DNA of 64,000 nt, from positions 1-64,000 of the forward strand of contig CAJXVU010000016.1 of the NCBI GenBank assembly GCA_913062555.1, given 5' to 3'. Shown one piece after another: positions 44,221 to 53,676 of the stretch. Origin of the DNA: an uncultured Bacteroidota bacterium (GTDB taxonomy: Bacteria; Bacteroidota; Bacteroidia; Flavobacteriales; Flavobacteriaceae). The notes under the pieces were generated by a model that was not told the DNA's origin, ran no database searches, and was given only the letters and a program-made list of their open reading frames with translations. Positions within the stretch are counted from its first letter, which is position 1, and each line of letters begins with the position of its first letter. The position numbers were made by a program, and so were the translations under genes.

Positions 44221-44987
44221 TGATAGAAGTTAAAGACCTATATAAATCATTTGGAGAAGCTGATATTTTAAAAGGTATAAGTACATCATTTGAAAAAGGA
44301 AAAACCAATCTTATTATTGGGCAAAGCGGCTCTGGTAAAACGGTCTTTTTAAAATGCTTACTAGGACTATTTTCGCATGAACGTGGAAGTATTTCATACG
44401 ATGGGAAAATTTATTCACAATTAACTGAAAATCAAAAACGTGATTTACGTGCCGAAATTGGTATGGTATTTCAAGGCAGTGCATTATTTGATTCTATGAC
44501 AATTGTTGAAAATGTGATGTTCCCTTTACGAATGTTTACTAATATGAGCAAAAGTGAAATGAAGGACAGAGCAGATCTTGTGCTCAAACGTGTAAACCTT
44601 GCAGATGCGCATCTTAAAATGCCAAGCGAAGCTTCTGGAGGCATGCAAAAAAGAGCAGCTATAGCAAGAGCAATTGTGAACAATCCGAAATATCTTTTTT
44701 GTGATGAGCCTAATTCTGGGCTTGACCCTAATACAGCAATAATTATTGACAACCTCATTCAGGAAATTACAGACGAGTACAATATTGTAACCGTTATCAA
44801 TTCTCATGACATGAATTCTGTAATGGAAATTGGAGAAAAAATCTTGTTTTTAAAAGATGGACTAAAAGCATGGGAAGGCTCCAAGGACACTATTTTTAAA
44901 ACAGACAACAAGGTGGTAACCGACTTTGTTTACTCTTCAAATTTATTTAAAAAGGTTCGTAAAATGTATCTTGAAGAAAATCAGTAA
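44220..44987 (+). CDS. mlaF: MlaF-type ABC transporter ATP-binding protein
   Basis: The 255-residue ATPase energises the adjacent permease. It has Walker A GQSGSGKT, Q-loop MVFQGSALFDSMT, signature SGGMQKRAAIARAI and Walker B YLFCDEPNSGLDP, followed by the H-loop His in INSHDMNSV. The start at 44220 overlaps the permease stop codon. The gene ends at 44987 and the convergent DUF389 gene ends at the next base. Confidence 0.95.
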   Translation: MIEVKDLYKSFGEADILKGISTSFEKGKTNLIIGQSGSGKTVFLKCLLGLFSHERGSISYDGKIYSQLTENQKRDLRAEIGMVFQGSALFDSMTIVENVMFPLRMFTNMSKSEMKDRADLVLKRVNLADAHLKMPSEASGGMQKRAAIARAIVNNPKYLFCDEPNSGLDPNTAIIIDNLIQEITDEYNIVTVINSHDMNSVMEIGEKILFLKDGLKAWEGSKDTIFKTDNKVVTDFVYSSNLFKKVRKMYLEENQ

Positions 44988-46454
44988 TTACTCTCTACTT
45001 TTAACCACTAAAGTATCTAATTTCAATTTGAGTTTTAACCATTTCTCAAGCTTAATATTATCCTTTAACATAGATTCTTCAGTACTCAAAGAATCGTTCC
45101 ATTTCACTAAAAACACTACCAATGTATCTGTTTTAGAAAAGTTAGAAGTAATTTGATTTGCAAAAGAAATAGTTTCTAGATTTTCATAATTAATTTCAGC
45201 CTCTTTAACGATTTCATCAAAAGGAATTTGACTTCGTTCTAGATGAGAAAGCCGTTTAACACGGTTCTCTAAAAAAATTATCTTTTCACGTTGAGACATT
45301 AAATCTAAAGAATCCCGAGTTCGAAGTTCTTCCATATATTCGAGATTATTAATGGTCCTGTTTGTGACTTGATTTATATCGAGTTTAGTATTTTCCTTTA
45401 ATGCATTATAATCTTGAAATCTCAATTCCAAAAGTCTTTTACTTTCTTCACCTACTTCATCTGTTCCAAAGGGCACTAATTGAATTATTGATGTCCCTTT
45501 AGGCATATAAGTATATGTTGCATTTTTTTTAATATAATTTGAATTTGGCAGTCCTTCTAACTCTTTCGAAATAAAAGCTTTAGCATCATTTTCAAACCTG
45601 CTCTCTTTTAAAACATTCACAAAAGTCCAAACCGCTGGTACCATTGCAATAATGGCCAAAAAAGTCGCGAACTGTCCAATTCGTTTTCTTTTAGCTGAAT
45701 TTGCATATTTAAGCATTGGGAAACGAAGTAATTTCAAGACTAAAAATGTAGCCAAGCCAATAAATATGGTATTAATACCAAACAAATACATCGCTCCACC
45801 AAAGTACTCCCAATTGCCTACAGCCAATCCATATCCCGCAGTACATAAAGGAGGCATTAATGCCGTTGCAATTGCAACCCCAAAAATAACTGAGGCAATT
45901 GTCCCTTTCTTTGTTCTGGCAATTATCAGTGCTAATCCTCCAAAAAAGGCAATTAACACGTCTCGAATATCGGGTTTAACACGACCCAGTAACTCCGAAG
46001 TTTCATCTCTAAGCGGAAATAAATAGAAAAACAAAAATGCCGTTAATAAACTCAATACAATCATCGTTGCTAAATTTATCAATGATTTTTTCAAGGTGTC
46101 AATATCATTAATAGCAATAGACAATCCTACACCAAGAATTGGCCCCATTAATGGTGAAATTAACATCGCTCCAATTACTACTGCTGTAGAGTTTGCATTC
46201 AATCCAACCGAAGCGACAAAAATAGAGCAGATTAAAATCCAGGCAGTAGCCCCTTTGAAGGGGATATCGCTTTTTATCGCATCAATTGTAGCATCGCGAT
46301 CTGTATCATGGCGAAAATCAAGTAACTCAATCAAAAATATTTTTGTGCTTTTCCATAAGCCTTTAGCATCCTGCTTTACGGCCTCTTTACTTTGCTCTAC
46401 AGATTGGGCTTTATTTGTTTCTTCCTCAGAAAAATTAAACTTGTTTTCTTCCAT
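44988..46454 (-). CDS. DUF389 domain membrane protein
   Basis: The 488-residue protein has a TIGR00341-type DUF389 membrane domain (about residues 70-280, six to seven helices). It includes GANANSTAVVIGAMLISPLM-like sequence (GLNANSTAVVIGAMLISPLMGP) and GVAIATALMPPLCTAGYGL. A long C-terminal soluble region (about 300-488) is rich in charged helices. Function is unknown. AAGGAG precedes the start by 5 nt. No terminator separates it from mlaF, with which it converges without a gap. Confidence 0.9.
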   Translation of the reverse strand: MEENKFNFSEEETNKAQSVEQSKEAVKQDAKGLWKSTKIFLIELLDFRHDTDRDATIDAIKSDIPFKGATAWILICSIFVASVGLNANSTAVVIGAMLISPLMGPILGVGLSIAINDIDTLKKSLINLATMIVLSLLTAFLFFYLFPLRDETSELLGRVKPDIRDVLIAFFGGLALIIARTKKGTIASVIFGVAIATALMPPLCTAGYGLAVGNWEYFGGAMYLFGINTIFIGLATFLVLKLLRFPMLKYANSAKRKRIGQFATFLAIIAMVPAVWTFVNVLKESRFENDAKAFISKELEGLPNSNYIKKNATYTYMPKGTSIIQLVPFGTDEVGEESKRLLELRFQDYNALKENTKLDINQVTNRTINNLEYMEELRTRDSLDLMSQREKIIFLENRVKRLSHLERSQIPFDEIVKEAEINYENLETISFANQITSNFSKTDTLVVFLVKWNDSLSTEESMLKDNIKLEKWLKLKLKLDTLVVKSRE

Positions 46455-46534
46455 AAATGCTCCTTAAATATTCATGCTATTTGTTTCCTAATTCAAATAT
46501 TCATGCCGATATTCTACAATCAGTCTATTTGTTT

Positions 46535-47614
46535 TTATCCATAATTTTCGCCGAACTTTTGCTTCACTTCTTGCAAAACACTTTTAATATCTTGCTCCTT
46601 TTCTTTTGGAAAGATAAGCAAAACTTCATCTTTATCAACAATGATATAATCCTTCAACCCATCGACAACTACAATTTTATCTGCTTTGGTTCTTATCATA
46701 TTTCCAGAAGCATCTTTGGTTAAAGTTCGTGCATTCACAATAGCATTCTGGTGGTCGTCTTTATCTAATTTATCATACAAACTCCCCCAAGTACCGAGGT
46801 CATTCCAATCGAAAGTTGCGGGAATCACATAAACATTAGTGCTCTTTTCCATGAGCGCATAATCCACACTAATATTCTCTGATTTCGCATAATTTTCTTT
46901 TATAAAATCATCCTCAATTTCAGTATTATAGGCTGCAACACCTTTCTCAAATAAGTGATATAATTCTGGTTGATTATTTTGAAAGGCTCTAATCACACTA
47001 GAAACACTCCACATAAAAATACCAGCATTCCATAAAAAGTTTCCTTGAGCCAAAAATGACTTAGCTGTATTATAATCTGGTTTTTCTCTAAATTGATTAA
47101 CTGGCTTAATTGCCTCTTTAGAGGCCATATCATACTCAACATAACCATAACCAGTATTAGGATATGTAGGCTTGATACCTAAGGTCATTAAGGCATCATT
47201 CTTGGCACAAAAATTAAATGCTTGTTGCACATTTTCTGTAAAAGCCGATTCATCTTCAATCCAATGATCACTAGGAGCGACTATCATGAGTGCATCCGGG
47301 TTTTCTTTTTGAATTTTTAATGAAGCGAATAAAATACAGGGTGCTGTATTTCGCATAGCTGGCTCCAAGACCACCTGACGTTTTGTAACTTCAGGTAACT
47401 GTTCAAAAACCAAGTCATTATAACGTTCATTGGTTAAAATAAATATATTTTCCTTTGGAACAAAGTTGCTTAATCTATGAAATGTTTTTTGAATTAAGGT
47501 ATCCCCTGTCCCCAACATATCATGAAATTGTTTCGGATATTCACTAGTACTCATTGGCCAAAACCTTGAACCTACACCTCCTGCCATAAGAATGGCATAA
47601 TAATTTTTATTCAT
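46535..47614 (-). CDS. manC: Mannose-1-phosphate guanylyltransferase
   Basis: The 359-residue nucleotidyltransferase forms GDP-mannose from mannose 1-phosphate and GTP. AILMAGGVGSRFWPMST is the pyrophosphorylase signature, and IVAPSDHWI, FREKPDYNTAKSFL and LWNAGIFMW are conserved. It lacks the phosphomannose isomerase domain of bifunctional forms, ending at about 360 residues. GDP-mannose feeds surface polysaccharide synthesis. The SprT-like gene upstream on the same strand is 180 bp away. Confidence 0.95.
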   Translation of the reverse strand: MNKNYYAILMAGGVGSRFWPMSTSEYPKQFHDMLGTGDTLIQKTFHRLSNFVPKENIFILTNERYNDLVFEQLPEVTKRQVVLEPAMRNTAPCILFASLKIQKENPDALMIVAPSDHWIEDESAFTENVQQAFNFCAKNDALMTLGIKPTYPNTGYGYVEYDMASKEAIKPVNQFREKPDYNTAKSFLAQGNFLWNAGIFMWSVSSVIRAFQNNQPELYHLFEKGVAAYNTEIEDDFIKENYAKSENISVDYALMEKSTNVYVIPATFDWNDLGTWGSLYDKLDKDDHQNAIVNARTLTKDASGNMIRTKADKIVVVDGLKDYIIVDKDEVLLIFPKEKEQDIKSVLQEVKQKFGENYG

Positions 47615-47794
47615 ATATTTTTTGTCTTATCTCTACAATTAGAATAATTTATGATACTATTCATCGAAATTAACATCGCTTCTGTGCTCTGTTTATGTCT
47701 TTCTACTAAATACCATCCAATTTTAAATTGCGGTTGAAAAGATACAACTTTCCAATTTGGATTTCTGATTGATTCTATCGCCAAATATTAACCG

Positions 47795-48394
47795 CTACTC
47801 TTCGATTAATTCAACTTCTGCATTCGGATTAAATAAATATAGTTTACCCGAATTAATCTCAACACATTCAATCCGTTTTACTCGTTTTTTTCCTTTTTTA
47901 AATACTCTTCCATTATAAAGTTTAAAAATACTACCATCTGGCAGCTCAAAAACATAAGTTTTATTATTATCAGCATCGTATTGTTTAAGTGCTAAAGCCA
48001 AGTCTATATCAGTATCACTGGAAGCTTTTGGGTTTTTAAAATGTTTTGCTAATAATGGCAATAGGCTATTCGGAAAAATTTCTGGACTTAAAAACGGCAA
48101 CATTAAATGTTGAAATGTACGTTTCCACTCAACACCATGAGGTTTTATGAATCTCCCATAAGTTTTATATGCCTCATAATGTGCAATTTCATGCACCAGC
48201 GTAATCAAAAACCTATAGCTGTTCAAATTAGAATTTACCGTAATTTGATGCATCCCATTTGGTAATTGTTTATAATCACCATGCCTTGTTTTACGTTCAC
48301 TTTTAATTTTAACGGTTAAGCCATCAACTTTTAACAATTGTAATACAGAAGTAATAGCAAGATCTGGAATATAATTTTCAAGTGTATTTTGCAT
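47795..48394 (-). CDS. SprT-like metalloprotease-fold protein
   Basis: The 199-residue protein belongs to the SprT-like family. Zinc ligands are in LVHEIAHYEAYKTYGRFIKPHG (HExxH), and VEWKRTFQHLM follows. The C-terminal part (FELPDGSIFKLYNGRVFKKGKKRVKRIEC) resembles the zinc-ribbon-like extension but lacks clear Cys pairs. Bacterial SprT homologues are poorly characterised. The frame extends 15 codons further upstream, but the Met of MQNTLENYIPDLA is the usual start. Confidence 0.88.
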   Translation of the reverse strand: MQNTLENYIPDLAITSVLQLLKVDGLTVKIKSERKTRHGDYKQLPNGMHQITVNSNLNSYRFLITLVHEIAHYEAYKTYGRFIKPHGVEWKRTFQHLMLPFLSPEIFPNSLLPLLAKHFKNPKASSDTDIDLALALKQYDADNNKTYVFELPDGSIFKLYNGRVFKKGKKRVKRIECVEINSGKLYLFNPNAEVELIEE

Positions 48395-48655
48395 TGTCAC
48401 AAAAATAAGACTTAATGTATAATTATTCAATACATCCAATCAACTATTCTCTTCAATTATTAAAAAAGGGAGAATGAATCGACCACGTTTAAATCACCAA
48501 AAATAAACAAGTAGACGATTAAATCTCACCAAGCTTAAGTCATTGAAAATCTCTATCTTGTAATACTCGAATTATTTAACTTCAAAATTAAAAACTGACA
48601 TTAGCTTTAGACCTATTAAACATGTTGTAGAACAACAATTCAGATAACAAAATCT

Positions 48656-49516
48656 ATGAAAAAAACTATATTTTTAATAGTATTCTTGACTACTGTATTT
48701 TCTATGCAAGCACAGCATAGTGATCGTCAAGGAAGCAAGGATTATGAATTAGTTGGTAGAATGTTGGATTTCTATATCCTAAACTATTGGGATTATCAAT
48801 TTGACTCTCACGATTTTTTTATTGCAAAAAATGATGAGAAAATCATTGAGGGTCGAAAAATTGTTATTCGTTACGAACATCAAAATGCTTTTGATAAAAA
48901 TGTTAAAAAACCGTCTTACTTACAAATACTAAGAAATTACTCCAATGCCATTAAAAAAGCCGGTGGAAAAATTTTGTTTGAACACAAAACCGCGAATTAT
49001 GGACATTACGTTCTCAAAACTTCAGAAGGCAAAGAAATTTGGTTAGAAGTTAAGACCGCACCAGACAATGGTAGGCGTTATACATTAACTATAATTGAAA
49101 AGGCATTGATGATGCAGGATATTGTAATTGAAGCTGATTTGATTAAAGAAAAAATCAAGCATGATGGAAAAATAGCAATTTATGGGATTTATTTTGACAT
49201 TGGCAAATCACTTATAAAGCCGGAATCTACAGGATCATTAGATCAAATTGCATTGTTTTTAAAAGCAAACCCTAATATAAATTGTTGGGTTGTGGGTCAT
49301 ACAGATTCAGACGGCTCATTTGAACTTAACAAAAAACTTTCCTTTTCGCGAGCAGAAGCTATTGTATTATACCTTATGAATGAACATTCAATTGCTCCAA
49401 ATCAATTAGAGGCTCAAGGTGTAGGACCTCTATCTCCTATTTCAACTAATGAATCGGAAGCAGGAAAAAAACTAAATAGAAGAGTAGAAATTGTAAAAAA
49501 GAAGGCTAACGAATAA
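48656..49516 (+). CDS. OmpA family outer-membrane/peptidoglycan-binding protein
   Basis: The 286-residue protein has a signal peptide (cleavage after MQAQ), a region of unknown fold (about 20-170) and a C-terminal OmpA domain (about 175-282). The OmpA domain contains IYGIYFDIGKSLIKPES, WVVGHTDSDGSFELNKKLSFSRA and LNRRVEIVKK, which bind diaminopimelate in peptidoglycan. The N-terminal part includes NYWDYQFDSHDFFIAKNDEKI and is not a known barrel to me. It stands alone. Confidence 0.9.
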   Translation: MKKTIFLIVFLTTVFSMQAQHSDRQGSKDYELVGRMLDFYILNYWDYQFDSHDFFIAKNDEKIIEGRKIVIRYEHQNAFDKNVKKPSYLQILRNYSNAIKKAGGKILFEHKTANYGHYVLKTSEGKEIWLEVKTAPDNGRRYTLTIIEKALMMQDIVIEADLIKEKIKHDGKIAIYGIYFDIGKSLIKPESTGSLDQIALFLKANPNINCWVVGHTDSDGSFELNKKLSFSRAEAIVLYLMNEHSIAPNQLEAQGVGPLSPISTNESEAGKKLNRRVEIVKKKANE

Positions 49517-49616
49517 AAATTAATTTTACATTTCTGTTTGAAAATTATTCAAATCAATAATAAATGAAATCCGTATTAATTTATTTTATCAGCGAAACCC
49601 GAGTAATCGTTAATAA

Positions 49617-50297
49617 TTAAGGTGTTGTGTTAGACACTTGCAATAGTTTACCATTGTAAAATCTATCTCCGTTTAATGAAAACTCATGAATATACACCGC
49701 CATTTCATTGGCTGTTGTTGGGGCTTCGTATCCAGGAAAAGCCTCTTCTAACATTTCAGTTTGCACTGCACCAAGGGCCAAAACATTAAATGAAATATTT
49801 GATTCTTTGTATTCTTCAGCTAATAATTCGGTTAAGGTAATTACAGCAGCTTTACTTGAACTATAAGCTGCTAATCCAGGAAATTTCATGCTCCCTTGAA
49901 CACCACCCATTGAACTTATTGTAACCACATGACCTCCATTCCCCATAAAAGGAATGCAAATCCTAGTCATTTCAGAAACACCAAATACATTGATTCTATA
50001 TATGGCTTCGAAATCTGAAATAGAGGTTTCGCCGAAGGGTTTATTCAATAAGGCCCCTGCGTTATTAATAAGAACATCAACTCGCTCCCAATTATCATTA
50101 ATAAAATTTTCAACTGTATTATATGCATTGATATCATTTAAATCAAATGGGAAAGCTGTAACAGTGTCCAAATTTAAATCAGTTATAGGAGTTTCATTTC
50201 TAGACAAGGCTAAAACGTTGTGACCTTCACTGGCAAATAGCTTTACCAATTCAAATCCAATTCCTCTACTGGTTCCCGTAATAATAATATTTTTCAT
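49617..50297 (-). CDS. Short-chain dehydrogenase/reductase (SDR)
   Basis: The 226-residue Rossmann protein has TGTSRGIGFELVKLF as the cofactor loop, NNAGALLNKPF, SSMGG with catalytic Ser, and YSSSKAAVI with the Tyr-x-x-x-Lys pair. NADP preference is suggested by the Ser-Arg in the loop. It closely resembles flavobacterial SDRs of unknown substrate. The neighbouring regulator gene is divergent and 164 bp away. Confidence 0.93.
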   Translation of the reverse strand: MKNIIITGTSRGIGFELVKLFASEGHNVLALSRNETPITDLNLDTVTAFPFDLNDINAYNTVENFINDNWERVDVLINNAGALLNKPFGETSISDFEAIYRINVFGVSEMTRICIPFMGNGGHVVTISSMGGVQGSMKFPGLAAYSSSKAAVITLTELLAEEYKESNISFNVLALGAVQTEMLEEAFPGYEAPTTANEMAVYIHEFSLNGDRFYNGKLLQVSNTTP

Positions 50298-50461
50298 TCA
50301 AATGATTTAATCAAGGTTTAAAGATAAAAAAACCTCTAGTAACTTATTACTTTTTATCACAACAATTAATTATTGACACAGAAATGAAATAAATGAAATT
50401 TACGGGAATCCAAGAATAGCATAACAATCTAAAAATCATTATATTGTAATAAAAATGTATC

Positions 50462-51568
50462 ATGCCAATTTATATGGATCGCCACGACTTATCTGATACA
50501 GTTACAGCAGAACATGTAGCACAAATTCATCAGGAAGATTTAAAAATTCAACATCAGTTCAAATGCAAAGGGATGACATACTGGTTTGATGAGGATAGAA
50601 AAACGGCCTTTTGTTTAATCGATGCCCCAAATAAAAAAGCGATTCAAGCAATGCATGACGAGGCACATGGTGGAACACCAAATAGTATTATTGAAGTGGA
50701 CGAATCTATAGTTGAATCGTTTTTAGGACGGATAGAAGATCCTAAAAAATCTCAAAACACAGCCCTCAATATAATAAACGACCCCGCTTTTAGAGTTATC
50801 ATGCTTATAGAATCCAGCAATTATCTTAACAGAATTGAAGCCAATCAGTATAGTGTTTTTACTCAAAAATTTCACAATAGTGTCTCAAAAACATTAAAGC
50901 ATTGCGAAGGCCGAATTGTAAAACAAAATAATGACAGCTACTTAGCATCTTTTACATCGGTTACAAATGCTGTTATTTGTGCTTTGAAAATTCAGTCTAA
51001 TTTTAAATACATTACACCAAAATTTGATAATAACAGTAGAAAATTAAAAATAGGCCTGTGTACAGGCATCCCCGTTACCGAAAAAAAAGGACTGTTTGAG
51101 GATGCTATAAACTTAGTCACCCATATGTGCGAAATTATTAAAGATGAAATCGTTATTTCATCCAATATAAAAGCACTTTATGAGAGTGTAAACAGAAACG
51201 CATTTATTAACACATCGCATATTCGCACCTTAAATCCATCTGAAGAGATATTCTTGATACAGCTGATGAATTTTGTAGGAAAGATTTGGAATGACCCTAA
51301 GTTTAACGTCAATTCATTTAGCGAAGCATTGGGTTATAGTAAATCACAGATTTACAGAAAATTAATATCATTAACTGGAAAATCTGCCAACAATTTTATC
51401 CGTGACATTCGGTTAAAACGAGCGCTCAATTCACTCCATAAGCAACAAGGAAATATTTCGGAAATTGCTTTTGAAAGTGGATTTAATAGTCCCGCCTATT
51501 TTACTAAATGCTTTCAAAATAAATTTGGGATTCTACCATCAAGGTATGCGCAACAGCACGTATTTTGA
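50462..51568 (+). CDS. Fusion regulator: DUF4242 - degenerate nucleotide cyclase - AraC helix-turn-helix
   Basis: The 368-residue protein has three parts. Residues 1-92 (MPIYMDRHDLSDTVTAEHVAQ through VESFLGRIEDP) form a DUF4242 (SCO4226 nickel-binding-like) domain. Residues about 110-255 resemble a class III adenylate/guanylate cyclase (FRVIMLIESSN, VKQNNDSYLASFTSVTNAVICALKIQ), but the usual FTDIVGST Asp is replaced by Glu and GDG by NDS, so catalysis is doubtful. Residues about 270-365 are an AraC helix-turn-helix (YSKSQIYRKLISLTGKSANNFI, ISEIAFESGFNSPAYFTKCF). A stand-alone DUF4242 gene follows. It is probably a ligand-sensing transcription factor. Confidence 0.85.
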   Translation: MPIYMDRHDLSDTVTAEHVAQIHQEDLKIQHQFKCKGMTYWFDEDRKTAFCLIDAPNKKAIQAMHDEAHGGTPNSIIEVDESIVESFLGRIEDPKKSQNTALNIINDPAFRVIMLIESSNYLNRIEANQYSVFTQKFHNSVSKTLKHCEGRIVKQNNDSYLASFTSVTNAVICALKIQSNFKYITPKFDNNSRKLKIGLCTGIPVTEKKGLFEDAINLVTHMCEIIKDEIVISSNIKALYESVNRNAFINTSHIRTLNPSEEIFLIQLMNFVGKIWNDPKFNVNSFSEALGYSKSQIYRKLISLTGKSANNFIRDIRLKRALNSLHKQQGNISEIAFESGFNSPAYFTKCFQNKFGILPSRYAQQHVF

Positions 51569-51581
51569 TATTCTTACACGC

Positions 51582-51599
51582 ATTCATTTACAAATGAAT
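51582..51599 (+). promoter_or_regulatory. 18-bp palindrome in the gap before the stand-alone DUF4242 gene
   Basis: ATTCATTT (51582-51589) and AAATGAAT (51592-51599) form a perfect inverted repeat around AC. It lies 13 nt after the regulator stop codon and 147 bp before the next ATG. It may be a small RNA hairpin or an operator; no T run follows. Confidence 0.4.
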
Positions 51600-51745
51600 C
51601 AAAATTGTAAGTTTTTGAATCAATACTACAAGAGGATGCTTCCATTTCATAATACTTTTATATCGAGAGTGGAGTTACGGAACCACTTAAAAAAACGAGG
51701 CGTTATCTGAAAAGCCAAACGAGTAAGGAACTAAAGTTTTATATT

Positions 51746-52018
51746 ATGCCAAAATATCTTATCGAAAGAGACATTCCGAATGCTGGAAAATTAAGCGTCG
51801 AACAATTAAAAAGTATATCTCAAACGTCTTGTGGCGTATTAGCAAGTTTAGGCACACAAATTCAATGGCAGCACAGTTATGTTAGCGAAAATAAAATTTA
51901 TTGTGTGTATTTAGCACCAAATAAGGAGCTTGTTAAGAAACATGCCAATCAAGGCGGATTTCCGGCTAATCTAATAAGTGAGGTTGCCTCCATTATTGAT
52001 CCAGTTACAGCTGAATAA
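51746..52018 (+). CDS. Stand-alone DUF4242 (SCO4226-like nickel-binding) protein
   Basis: The 90-residue protein is a single DUF4242 domain: KYLIERDIPNAGKLSVEQLK, IQWQHSYVSENKIYCVYLAPN and KKHANQGGFPANLISEVASI. The Streptomyces protein SCO4226 binds nickel through this ferredoxin-like fold; whether this one does is not shown. The Cys and His positions (QTSCGV, QWQHSY, KKHANQGG) are candidates for ligands. It is paired with the DUF4242-AraC fusion gene 177 bp upstream, which suggests a regulator-target relation. Confidence 0.85.
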   Translation: MPKYLIERDIPNAGKLSVEQLKSISQTSCGVLASLGTQIQWQHSYVSENKIYCVYLAPNKELVKKHANQGGFPANLISEVASIIDPVTAE

Positions 52019-52023
52019 TACAT

Positions 52024-52058
52024 AAAAAAAATCCATTACTTCAGTAATGGATTTTTTT
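52024..52058. terminator. Bidirectional terminator between DUF4242 and pdhC
   Basis: A long A/T-flanked stem with core ATCCATTACT (52031-52040) and AGTAATGGAT (52043-52052) lies between convergent genes. It has poly-A on the left and poly-T on the right, so each strand gets a T run. Confidence 0.9.
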
Positions 52059-52077
52059 ACTTTATTTATAAATGTAA

Positions 52078-53673
52078 TTATACCAACATCGTTACGGGAT
52101 TTTCAATAAACCCTTTTAATGTTTGTAAAAACATTGATCCTGTTGCACCATCCACTGTTCTATGGTCGCAAGCAAGTGTTAACTTCATTGTATTTCCAAC
52201 TACAATTTGTCCATCTTTGACTACCGGTTTTTGAACTATTGCTCCAACAGATAAGATTGCCGAATTTGGCTGATTTATAATTGAGGTAAAACTATCAATT
52301 CCGAACATTCCTAAATTAGAAATAGTGAAAGTACTTCCCTCCATTTCTTGAGGTGTTAATTTCTTAGCTCTCGCACGTTTGGCATAATCTTTAACAGCAG
52401 CACCAATTTGAGGTAAGCTTTGCTCATTAGCAAAACGCACCACGGGAACTACCAATCCATCTTCAACTGCAACCGCGACACCAATATGCACATGATTATT
52501 GAGTTTCATTCTATCGTCAAACCATTGTGAATTTACTTGAGGGTGTTGACGTAGTGCTAAAGCACAAGCTTTAACAATCATATCATTAAAAGAAATTTTA
52601 GTATCAGGAATAGAATTAAATTGTTGACGGAATGCCATTGCATTATCCATATCATATTCTACTTCCAAATAATAATGAGGTGCTGAGAATTTCGAATTTG
52701 TTAAAGCTTTCGCAATTGCTTTACGCATTTGTGAGTTTTTAATCTCATCAAAATCTTCTTGCCCAGAAGGCACAAATTTTGCTACAGCAGCGGTAGAAGT
52801 AGAAGTTGTCGCAGGTGTAAAATTCTCAACATCACGTTTAACTATTCTACCATTCTCACCAGATCCTTGAACCTGAGTGAGGTTTATTCCTTTTTCATCT
52901 GCAATTTTCTTTGCTAATGGAGACACAAACAATCTTCCATTTGTAGATGTTTGAGTAATCTGAGGCACATTTTCTTCTTTTGCAGGAGCTGGAGCTTGCT
53001 TAGATGCTTCTACTTTTGGAGCTTCCTCTTCTCCTAAAGTCTCCACTACAAAATTACTCGCAATCGCCGAAACATCTGTCCCAGCAGGGCCTATTATTGC
53101 TAATAGGGCATCTACCTTGGCTGATTCACCTTCATTTAAACCAATATGTAGTAGCGTTCCAGCATTAAAGGATTCAAACTCCATGGTCGCTTTATCTGTT
53201 TCTATTTCAGCTAAAATATCACCTTCTTCTACAGTATCACCAACATTTTTTATCCAAGTTGCGACGGTACCTTCTTCCATAGTATCGCTCAATCTTGGCA
53301 TAGTAACCACAATCACACCTTCTGGAACATCTACCGATTCAGATGAAACAGCCGCGTCTTTCTGAGAAGGAGCTTCTTCTGTAGCTTCTTCATCTGTAAC
53401 AGCATCAGTACTTAAAAGCGTCGATATATCTTCTCCAGATTCACCAATAATTGCTAATAAAGCATCCACTTTAGTTGTTTCTCCTTCTTGTACACCTATA
53501 TGAAGTAAAGTCCCTTCATGAAAAGACTCGAATTCCATCGTTGCTTTATCTGTTTCAATCTCGGCAAGTATATCTCCTTCTTGAACTGTATCACCAACGT
53601 GTTTTAACCATGCTGCGACAGTCCCTTCCTCCATGGTGTCACTTAAACGAGGCATTTTAATTATTTCTGCCAT
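52078..53673 (-). CDS. pdhC: Pyruvate dehydrogenase complex dihydrolipoyl acetyltransferase (E2)
   Basis: The 531-residue E2 carries two near-identical lipoyl domains (about residues 1-80 and 120-200), each with the lipoyl-lysine block ETDKATMEFESF. A peripheral-subunit binding domain (about 245-285, VSPLAKKIADEKGINLTQV) and a catalytic domain ending in CDHRTVDGATGSMFLQTL (His, Asp) follow. It transfers acetyl groups to CoA. It starts 3 bp after pdhA; E1 beta and E3 are not in the window. Confidence 0.97.
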   Translation of the reverse strand: MAEIIKMPRLSDTMEEGTVAAWLKHVGDTVQEGDILAEIETDKATMEFESFHEGTLLHIGVQEGETTKVDALLAIIGESGEDISTLLSTDAVTDEEATEEAPSQKDAAVSSESVDVPEGVIVVTMPRLSDTMEEGTVATWIKNVGDTVEEGDILAEIETDKATMEFESFNAGTLLHIGLNEGESAKVDALLAIIGPAGTDVSAIASNFVVETLGEEEAPKVEASKQAPAPAKEENVPQITQTSTNGRLFVSPLAKKIADEKGINLTQVQGSGENGRIVKRDVENFTPATTSTSTAAVAKFVPSGQEDFDEIKNSQMRKAIAKALTNSKFSAPHYYLEVEYDMDNAMAFRQQFNSIPDTKISFNDMIVKACALALRQHPQVNSQWFDDRMKLNNHVHIGVAVAVEDGLVVPVVRFANEQSLPQIGAAVKDYAKRARAKKLTPQEMEGSTFTISNLGMFGIDSFTSIINQPNSAILSVGAIVQKPVVKDGQIVVGNTMKLTLACDHRTVDGATGSMFLQTLKGFIENPVTMLV

Positions 53674-53676
53674 AGC

